A program made the translations under genes and the position numbers. The notes under the pieces are model-generated. The model saw only the letters and a program-made list of their open reading frames with translations. It had not been told where the DNA came from and did no database searches. This document shows positions 28,501 through 32,524 of a DNA stretch of 64,000 nt, in pieces. Positions within the stretch are counted from its first letter, which is position 1; each line of letters opens with the position of its first letter. The DNA comes from Bin87 sp965207585 (GTDB lineage: Bacteria > Chloroflexota > Dehalococcoidia > Lucifugimonadales > UBA3495). Location: the NCBI GenBank assembly GCA_965207585.1, contig CBDBMT010000003.1, positions 1,426,001-1,490,000 on the forward strand, read 5' to 3'.

Positions 28501-30357
28501 CTGTGCGCTCACGCCCCGCACCCGGGCCGGCAGGTTCCGACCCTGGTCCCCGAACTCGACCGCCGTGGCGGTGCCGTTGCCGTCGAAGTCGGCCTTCAGC
28601 GCCGGGTAGCGGCCGGCGTCGCCGAAGTCCCACACGTCAGCGTCCCAGGTGGCGTAGATGCCGCTGGCGGAGGTGGGCGCCTGTATTTCGGTCGTGGTCC
28701 GGCCCTCGGGGCTGTCGGTGTCGGCATCGTCGGCGATGCCGCTGGTGTCCGTGTCCCAGTAGCTGGCGGTGATGGTGCCTGATTGGGTCCACCCGACCAA
28801 CCCGCCGACACTGGTGTTGCCGGAAACGCTGCCTGTGGAGTAGCTGTCGGTGATGGCGCTGCTGTCGTTAACTCCGGCCAGCCCGCCGACACGGTTGCGG
28901 CCGCTGACGCCGCTCGCAGCAAAACTGGAGCTAATTCTGCCCGCACTGCCGCTGTTCTGCCCGACCAGCCCGCCGACGTAGTCTCGGCCGCTGACACCAC
29001 CCGTGTAGTAGCTGGCGGTGATGCCGCTGCCTACAGCATCCCCGACCAACCCGCCGACAAAGTCCTGCCCGCTGACCTTGCCCGTGGCGTAGCTGGCGCC
29101 GACGCTGCCGCCGGCGGTCCCGACCAGCCCACCGACATAGTCTCCGCCGTGAACCCAGAGGTTCACCAATCCCACGTTCCGAAACTCCGAGCTCACGCCC
29201 CCAATGCCGAACAGGCCCGCAGCAGCGGCGCTGTCGCGGTTGATGAACAGGTTGGCGATGGTGTGGCCGTTGCCCTTAAAGGTGGCCTCGAAGTGATTGC
29301 CCAGGAGACTAGCCGCGATGGGTTCCCAGCCGCTGTCGGCGTTGTAGTAAGCGTCGTCGGCGTCGCCCACGCCGTTGGTGTGGGTGGCGCCGTCGTCGTC
29401 GGTGTCGAAGTCCAGGTCGGCCATGAGCTCGTAGCCCCGGCAGACCGTCGCACCGGCGTCCGGGTTGTCGTCCGGGTCGTCCCAGCCGCAGCCCATGCCG
29501 GCGGCGGCGTGGGGGAAGGCGGCGGCGTAGTCGTCGCTGTTGGCGGAAGCCGGGTCTCCGCCGCCGTCCAGGTCCCAGCGCATGGCGTCCAGCTGCGTCA
29601 GGTCGGCGATTTCAATCAGGCCGTCGTCATTCTCGTCGTAGTCGATCTCGAGGGCCGGCACCGTCAGGACCACGGACAGGGCGTAGAAATGCCGCTGAGA
29701 GTTCCGGTTACCAGCGACGGCGGAGTTTAACTCTTGACCTGACGCACTCGGCATACCAATTCGCACCTGAGAGTTGCCAAGCGCATTACTGTCCACCGTG
29801 CCGTCGGCTTGGCTGCCGGTGGACACCCGATTTGTTGAAACGTCAATCGAGTTCCCGTTCTCATCCCTGGGTGCCTGGGAATCCCAGGCGCCGTCGTAGA
29901 GGCCGGCGTAGCTTGCCGCCACCCGGGCGCCCCGGTAGTAGTAGATCGGCGCGTCGTCCACGGTGGCGGTGTTGCCACAGTCCGCAGGACTTGCATGGGT
30001 CAGCGTGTTGCAGCGGGCATCCACGTCGTCGGTGGAGCCGAGAACCTTGAAGGTGACTTCGGCGAAGGGGTCGCCGGTTGCGCCGGCGGCGGCGTTCTGG
30101 ACGAAGGTATTGTAGTCGCCAATGTCGGATGACGCGGCATTGCGCGTGCCGCTGGTCACGAACAGGATGCGGTACTTGTCGCCTTCGTCAAGGTCGCCCG
30201 GGACGATACCGTACCAAGCGGTGCTGTTGGGCTGAGCGTCGGCCGGCCGGGGTGAGACAAGCAGCAGGGCCACGACGAGAAGCGCAAGAATGCTCACCGC
30301 GAGGACGGGCAGCAAAACCGGACGGCGCATCCTCGACAGCCCCTTCATCATGATCAT
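16555..30357 (-). CDS. Giant secreted GLUG/FnIII/cadherin/LRR protein, upstream part
   Basis: About 4,600 residues with a signal peptide (MRRPVLLPVLAVSILALL ... SPRPADA, cleavage about residue 45), so exported; probably a surface adhesin. The ATG at 30357 is chosen (GGCAGG 6-11 bases upstream); GTG 30372 and ATGs at 30351/30348 are possible. Order: shared module (30225-29660), GLUG block (29640-28545), FnIII, three to four cadherin-like repeats (28230-27330), Ig-like, LRR array (27050-26460), Calx-beta-like pieces (26440-26110; 25640-25300), Cys-pair and PKD-like modules (25300-24400), FnIII, module (24100-23540), GLUG block (23530-22515), FnIII, modules (22230-21690; 21680-21120), unknown segments, GLUG block (19520-18225), FnIII, module (17920-17345), then a GLUG block that breaks at TAA 16557-16555. 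Homologous text continues in frame beyond it. I saw no C-terminal anchor in either part. Confidence 0.85.
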   Translation of the reverse strand: MIMMKGLSRMRRPVLLPVLAVSILALLVVALLLVSPRPADAQPNSTAWYGIVPGDLDEGDKYRILFVTSGTRNAASSDIGDYNTFVQNAAAGATGDPFAEVTFKVLGSTDDVDARCNTLTHASPADCGNTATVDDAPIYYYRGARVAASYAGLYDGAWDSQAPRDENGNSIDVSTNRVSTGSQADGTVDSNALGNSQVRIGMPSASGQELNSAVAGNRNSQRHFYALSVVLTVPALEIDYDENDDGLIEIADLTQLDAMRWDLDGGGDPASANSDDYAAAFPHAAAGMGCGWDDPDDNPDAGATVCRGYELMADLDFDTDDDGATHTNGVGDADDAYYNADSGWEPIAASLLGNHFEATFKGNGHTIANLFINRDSAAAAGLFGIGGVSSEFRNVGLVNLWVHGGDYVGGLVGTAGGSVGASYATGKVSGQDFVGGLVGDAVGSGITASYYTGGVSGRDYVGGLVGQNSGSAGRISSSFAASGVSGRNRVGGLAGVNDSSAITDSYSTGSVSGNTSVGGLVGWTQSGTITASYWDTDTSGIADDADTDSPEGRTTTEIQAPTSASGIYATWDADVWDFGDAGRYPALKADFDGNGTATAVEFGDQGRNLPARVRGVSAQATSTDAVTLTWDAPDDGGSAITGYTVERSEDDGASWADQSHSGTTASLAQSGLTPGTTYSYRVKATNANGDSVVWSETASATPDPPNEPPAFDEGTEASRTVAENTAAGQDIGNPVSATDPDTGDTLTYSLGGTDAATFAIDSASGQLQTKAALDFEDKHEYNVTVTVTDGELTDTIDVTINVTDVNEAPAFAEGTEASRTVPENTASGQDIGNPVAATDPDAGGTLTYSLGGDDAASFGIVSTTGQIRTAAALDFEDKHEYNVTVTVTDGDLTDTIDVTINVTDVNEPPAFGEGAEASRTVAENTAAGQDIGAAVSATDPDSGDTLTYSLGGTDGASFAIVSTSGQLRTAAALDFETKNQYDVTVTVTDGSGLTDTIAVTINVTNVNEPGVVTISPAQPKVDVALTAALTDPDGGVTGATWQWARSSDGSTWTDIAGATNAGYTPTGADYAHQLQATASYTDAEGPSKSAAAATAGKTHSVDRDTLIAVYDATNGDGWAHSAGWKSAQPIGEWRGVTVDGDGRVTHLSLSSNQLEGEIPVQLSDLDMLEHLDLGHNKLSGQIPSVLGSLTNLTALGLHDNQLTGGIRTELGSLTNLTALTLNDNQLTGVIPTQLGSLTNLTLLWLSNNDLSGSIPPELGATLNSLDNLTLSGNRLTGCVPVEWESIANNDFQQLMLPFCGRSVTVSTTTVEVAEDGGATEYTVTLDGAPSGTVNIALTSDDTGVATVSPATLSFTTGDWETEQTVTATGVDDDRYNDPARTAIIAHAVSDGGYDFVTAPSVTVTATDDEPSPPATCSAAARWCATLLVGGEIEDDPLIPYSPRGYCRPASGQCGDKDKYGYVSDPGFTLDGTDYTVQSVRWGLTGIDDWFLSLTLDQDLPQAALSQLSIHESPEESSATNVFRFTNSEKADDSSAYVWAISGGFYGSSNRDPDKRLTFELVSSVPLPTVATPGLSIADATVTEGDSGSTDLTFTATLNPANAEEVTVDYATADGTATAGSDYTAKSGQLTFAANETSQTITVAVAGDTAVESYETFTVTLSNPQPTSITLNRATATGYIIDNVAGAETGSGVTLSVENIGESSADVGFTNYPYGADWWIALQPTASPNASSCTQYNAAGPADNPDTPEDESAVTVGEGSIEFTSLTRGAEYGVSVNAGANCATAQLASATFRLLDSRLPTARARVVDENGVVTDLEDAVVQEGSGAVTVDGSLSSDPSYDASDLTYTWSISDGLTLSATSGKRTSFEVPNDLTQDKQYVVSLTVEAPDGDFDTDYLTVDVLNIPDPGLQFVRTRDSARAMLTGEYDQSSWWYRLDHQACTEVASARYVDIENLDSNTSYRFRVYYDSACTTKIADQTFQTLASNINTMLPALVPLAPAAPTFGAVTRNSLAVTWTAPFTPVPPISDYDVRYRVGSSGSFTNAGYDGTATSHTITGLTAGTTYQVQVRANNANGNGPWSASGTRATTSGAWLGIVPTDLDEGDKYRILFVTSTTRNAQSSNINAYNNFVQDQANEVTALADITFKALGSTADVDARCNTQTHRQDSHCPGVARVDDVPIYHYRGKRAADHYSDFYDGDWDSQKPRNHVGAAIGSGERIWTGSEANGTGASGLELGSAGTVTYGQPNASGLELRSSATAPRALSGRLYALSEVLTVPVNDYDVDDDGLIEIADLAQMNAVRWDLDGDGDPVSANSDDYAAAFPDPIAGMGCGWDDPNTPGTTTSCRGYELMADLDFDTDDDGATHTNGVGDADDAYYNAGSGWEPIGTSSTSQFSATLEGNGRAIGNLFINRGSETHVGLFGNASANSEIRNVGIVDAHVTGQIRVGGLVGASSGRISASYASGSVSGSHNNVGGLVGYSSAASIADSYATASVSGNRYVGGLLGLADGGSITDSYATGSVSGRNNLGGLVGRLNLGGTITASYWDADTSGIADDADTDSPEGLTTTQLQAPTSATGIYATWDSGVWDFGDAGRYPALKFDTDGDGTATAAEFGDQGRNLPARVQGVSAEVTAADTVTLTWTAPDDGGSAITGYTVERSEDHGGTWVDQSHSGTTATLSQTGLTGGATYSYRVKATNANGDSVVWSETDSVLTWNGIVPPDVQPGEKYRILFLTGELTATHSSIDSYNTIVQGQADNAAGNPFAGITFKILGSTADVHARNNTDTNQNVDGAGEPIYYYQGHKVADDYADLYDADGWDSQQPRDRNGQIISGTVDVHTGSVRSGATRSGYALGDSEVQQGQATTAGAELRRGSAVVSQNTPSRFYALSEVLTAPVIIDWAPPNLQAGDKYRVLFVTSNAREASNPNIGNYNTFVQNRADTVPALAGADFKALGSTESVDARCNTLTHTADSQCPGVARVDDAPIYYYLGEKVADHYGDFYNGDWDSQEPRNEDGELISGNPAVFTGSSSSGVGVNNRELGSGGSSNGIRIGRPATSGDELSSGENRTKTNNARIYGLSEVLTAPPRQPRLTLTLRGNTGSPTVSYRASGSWTVPDGESMPSASHVEAILRGPALVVSSWQWATTFSAAVGEFSLDYSASLNRQLPLSGPGVGLSKNDMTPFATATAMTLANADPGPDSVALIRSSSAAIDYPALAAGDTLSWTGGGTVRLDNNFEEAFRPTAIGQTFDAPGGAFRLVIEENNPATGRPDVSGTLQTGYTLSATPGDIADPDGLVNAEYQYRWQSKLGDDSWRFAGSNEPTLLLTSEHVDSRIRVQVTFTDDAGSMERLVSLPTDEVESGPSAAIAEVTPDGGSAGDPLTEGNLDGATLAVQLTDAIYRSEANLGADDFDLETDVPGLSIDSVTRNAPTRATLALAHDGADFDADATLAVTVRASGTTSATPIDLTTEPVDVASSLEAGDTDCDAGEVWCATLTVAARNGSRGYYKGETGALSDAEFNYAGANNEVISIIATPSTIAFALNLALPEGVLGLGTFTVGTHDFVLADATIGTAVDRRDDEIAGSQSFTWPIPAEVLSYFQNVGTEVGVALTAPAGATDYDQNDDGLIEIADLAQLNAMRWDLDGDGDPVSANSDDYAAAFPGAAAGMGCGWDDPETTETTTACRGYELMADLDFDTDRDGSTHINGVGDADDAYYNSGSGWEPIGDDTPADNSERYNAIFEGNDHTISNLYVSRDSTPDVGLFGSIGTASVVRNLGVAAVSVTGGNWTGGLVGSSYGEITNSHTAGAVAGGDSFDSVASFVGGLVGFLDGTGSVSGSYSAAAVSAKGADVGGLAGQNKGAISNSYATGSVSIGGYDYAGGLVGRVSTGGSVAASYATGSVSGKDAIGGLVGEVVAGGTITASYATGSVSGRLAVGGLVGDDEGGSITDSYATGSISGDTDVGGLVGRRDSGTTIGGSYWDADTSGIPDDADTNSPEGQTTTQLQAPTSASGIYATWDADVWDFGDAGRYPALKADFDGDGTATAAEFGDQGRNLPARVRGVSAQATSTDAVTLTWDAPDDGGSAITGYTVERSEDDGATWTDQSHSGTTASLAQSGLTPGTTYSYRVKATNANGDSVVWSETASALPAATPTWNGIIPPGIQPGEKYRILFVTSGEYQAGNPAIGVHDGRVQSGIGAGHALAGVTFKALASTAGGEAVDARCNTQTHGELSQCDATEYPLEDDAKIFYYLGDKVADSYEDFYDGDWDSQEPRNEDGELISGNPPVFTGTSASGVGVPTRKLGGSNNKVRIGRPTTAGNELSSGENRVKTNNARLYGLSEVLTAPGALSIDYDQNDDGLIEVSTLAQLNAMRWDLDGDGDPASANAADYAAAFPNAAVGMGCGWDDPDTTETTTACRGYELMADLDFDTDRDGSTHTNGVGDPDDDYYNSGSGWEPIRGTGYGAILEGNGHTIANLFINRGSETRVGLFAITLNSSEIRNLGIVDAKVTGDQYVGRLVGASQGRIATSYATGSVSGTSGVGGLVGWAASGSITHSYATGNVSGSADVGGLVGEGGSNIFAPPLTITATYATSDVSGSNNVGGLVGN
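17942..18363 (-). repeat. Long direct repeat, copy 3 (SYWD linker plus FnIII)
   Basis: The same unit; by eye almost identical in DNA sequence to the copy at 28258-28682 over some 400 bases, which suggests recent duplication or gene conversion. Confidence 0.8.
22235..22662 (-). repeat. Long direct repeat, copy 2 (SYWD linker plus FnIII)
   Basis: The same unit with modest divergence (VQGVSAEVTAADTVTLTW in the FnIII start). It joins directly to a shared ~185-residue module. Confidence 0.8.
28258..28682 (-). repeat. Long direct repeat, copy 1 (SYWD linker plus FnIII)
   Basis: The first copy in the gene. It follows the first GLUG block and leads into the cadherin-like repeats. Confidence 0.8.
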
Positions 30358-30396
30358 GCCAAGCCTGCCCACGTCACTTTTTGAGCAGCGTTTCTC

Positions 30397-30409
30397 GGGG
30401 GGGGGGGGG
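30397..30409. repeat. Run of 13 G (C13 on the coding strand) upstream of the giant gene
   Basis: An uninterrupted G tract 40-52 bases before ATG 30357 and well after the preceding gene. It sits where the promoter spacer or 5' leader would be. Tracts of this length slip during replication and are used for phase variation of surface proteins in other bacteria; they are also error-prone in sequencing. Confidence 0.85.
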
Positions 30410-30614
30410 CTGACAGGGGTAGGTAGGGGCGGTTACGAGGGCGCATGATGTGTGACCTTCAGGTTGGACTTGGTTTCCGGCCAGGGTTCGGGCAGCAGCC
30501 AGACCCGGCTCCACAGGTGGCCTTTGAGCATCAGCCGCCGGAGCCAATCGATGCCGTGGCGGACGACGCTGACGGTGCGCGCCCGACTCCAAACGGCGCC
30601 GGCCAGCGACTGCG

Positions 30615-31943
30615 CTACTCCCTGGTGCGGAAGGTGACGTATTCCAGCCGCTTCCCGGACTGACAGCCGTAGTCCCGGTGGATTGAAACGGTGTACGGCT
30701 CGTCCGGCTTCAACCCTTTCATGCGGTGGTTCCGGTTCCGCTTGTCCACGCAACCAGACTCGTCCGTGGTCGGAGACGACCACTCCAACGACCACCGCCG
30801 GCTCCCGTTGTGGTTGCCAATCCACGCCGTCGCGTCGGTCTGATACACGTCCGTAACCCTCGGCTCGGGCGGGTCGTCAAAGACCACCACCTTGAGATGG
30901 TCCTCATCCCAAGCCCCGTCCGGGTCCGTAACGCGCAGGGTGAACTCGTAGTGCTTGTCACGAATCCGGGGCACGTCGTCAGTGGACGTGAACCAAGGCT
31001 GTTTCTTGGTGGACGTTCGCGGTTCCCAGCCCTCCGGCGCCGTCCAGTGGCAGGTGAGCGGGTCGCCGTCCGGGTCGGACGATTTGCGGCAGTTGAGCCG
31101 GGTACGCGCCCCGTCGCCGATGTAGTTGTTCCGGGTGCTGGCCCTGGCCTTGGGGTCACGATTGCCCACGCTGGTGATTGCCAGATACCGGGTTATCTCG
31201 CTGTCGTCCTGGCAGGTATTGCTGTACACGATGATGGTGTACCACGTCTGGGGTTTAAGGTCGTCATCAATCACGAACTCATGGTAGCCTGACTTGTCCC
31301 GGCGCGGCGTATAGCATTTGTCGCGTCCCTTGATGCTCCACCACCAATCCTCATGGTAGTCCCAGAACGTCGCGTAGAGCACCCGTTGCTCATCGCGGTT
31401 TGACGTAATCAATTCCGGCTCTTGGGTATTGCGAACCGTTACATACACGGTGTCGTCGCTGGTTCGCCCGTTCTCGTGGGTGACTATCACCGTCACCGAG
31501 AAGGTCATGTCGTGGGGAACCCAAGGAACGGTAGCCTCAATTTGAGATGGGCTGAGGCCATCTTGTTTCTCCAACTTCAGGCTTTTCATGATGCCGTAGG
31601 TGTTGGTGCTGGTGCCGCCGTACCACCGATAACTCAGTTCACCCGTACACTTGGTCCGGTCGCTGTGGTCTTTGCTTCCGCAGTGGCTGGCGTCGGCATC
31701 CAATATCACCTTGTTGGTTAGATAGCGTACATCGCTCTCATCAACCGTCTGGTTGGGGCCGGCTTCGGCCCGGGGTTGCTCGGGCGGTGGCGGCGCTTGC
31801 GCCTCTACCGGGGGGCCATGCTCACCGCCATGATGCGCCAGCGCGGGCGCAGTTGCCCATGGAAAGAGCAGGGCCGACGCCACCACCAAAGAGAGGACGG
31901 CGGCCAGGGACAGGGGAGAGCGGACCAGGCGCGCGAGGGTCAT
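30615..31943 (-). CDS. Secreted PKD-like protein with Cys-pair modules
   Basis: 442 residues from ATG 31943, fixed by GGGAGG six bases upstream (the open frame begins 20 codons earlier). Signal peptide about 1-38 (LSLAAVLSLVVASALLFPW ... APALA), then His/Pro-rich HHGGEHGPPVEAQAPPPP. Two PKD-like domains follow (AEAGPNQTVDESDVRYLTNK ... LSYRWYGG, about 60-175; PKARASTRNNYIGDGAR ... FTLRVTDPDGAWDEDH, about 265-360). Each is followed by a beta module with a Trp cluster and two Cys (DWWWSIKGRDKC ... TWYTIIVYSNTC; RRWSLEWSS ... GC ... YTVSIHRDYGC). The same two-part arrangement occurs inside the giant protein at about 25.3-24.4 kb. It lies directly upstream of the giant gene on the same strand and is probably a cell-surface or extracellular partner. 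Confidence 0.8.
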   Translation of the reverse strand: MTLARLVRSPLSLAAVLSLVVASALLFPWATAPALAHHGGEHGPPVEAQAPPPPEQPRAEAGPNQTVDESDVRYLTNKVILDADASHCGSKDHSDRTKCTGELSYRWYGGTSTNTYGIMKSLKLEKQDGLSPSQIEATVPWVPHDMTFSVTVIVTHENGRTSDDTVYVTVRNTQEPELITSNRDEQRVLYATFWDYHEDWWWSIKGRDKCYTPRRDKSGYHEFVIDDDLKPQTWYTIIVYSNTCQDDSEITRYLAITSVGNRDPKARASTRNNYIGDGARTRLNCRKSSDPDGDPLTCHWTAPEGWEPRTSTKKQPWFTSTDDVPRIRDKHYEFTLRVTDPDGAWDEDHLKVVVFDDPPEPRVTDVYQTDATAWIGNHNGSRRWSLEWSSPTTDESGCVDKRNRNHRMKGLKPDEPYTVSIHRDYGCQSGKRLEYVTFRTRE

Positions 31944-32110
31944 GGCACACCTCCCGATGTTGTGCTTTGAGACTGGAAGATCGAGGGGGGCAACAGTCCG
32001 CATTTCGTGGTCCCTCCGTGCTTTTCTTTAGGAATTACATGCTTCAAGATCAGGGCTTCGATTGAGAGGTCGAGACGGTCCTCTATCAATCTGGCTCTGT
32101 GGTATTACTC

Positions 32111-32275
32111 TTAGTTCACCTTGCCCGTTCTTGGGCTGTTGACGACAGTGCCCCAGTTAAGTCCGACGGGACTGCCCACCTCCACCCGGCCGGTAACATT
32201 GCCGATGGCGGAGCCGCTCGCGATGCCGCCAGAGTTAAGCCCGACCGCGCCGCCGACTTGCCGTGTCTTCTTGTG
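32111..32275 (-). pseudogene. Relic of a GLUG-repeat protein end
   Basis: A 55-codon open frame without start, ending at TAA 32113-32111. It reads VGGAVGLNSGGIASGSAIGN then VTGRVEVGSPVGLNWGTVVN, which is the GLUG motif pattern VGGLVGxNxGxIxxSxAxGxVxG. It is a short remnant of a gene like the giant one, stranded between the PKD-like gene and the kinase promoter. Confidence 0.65.
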
Positions 32276-32450
32276 CTACTCATGGGCCCTACTTCGGCCT
32301 CCGTTCTGAATGGGGGCCGATTCTCCTATTGGGTTTGTGTTGGCTTTTCCCGAGCCGTGGCGCAGGGCGGCATCATTCCCTCATTCGCGGGAACGATGAC
32401 AAAATCGCGGCGGGTAGATGGTAGGCACTTGCTCATAACAAAGCAATAAA

Positions 32451-32479
32451 TTACAATGCCAGAGAAATAACGATATAAT
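32451..32479 (+). promoter_or_regulatory. Sigma-70-type promoter of the sensor-regulator gene
   Basis: TTACAA at 32451-32456, a spacer of 17 bases, and a perfect TATAAT at 32474-32479, in an AT-rich island. Transcription would start near 32486, leaving a leader of about 39 bases before the TTG start at 32525. Confidence 0.75.
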
Positions 32480-32524
32480 GACATTTGCCGGAAACGGTGC
32501 AACCAAAGGCGAGAGGGTGGGAAA

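Noticed and set aside
9457..29730. Long plus-strand open frames opposite the giant gene (for example 9457-12198, 12721-14517, 17692-19107, 23740-25911)
   Set aside because: They are antisense shadows of GC-rich repetitive coding sequence, with Gly/Arg/Val-rich low-complexity translations and no domain. The minus-strand reading has clear repeats.
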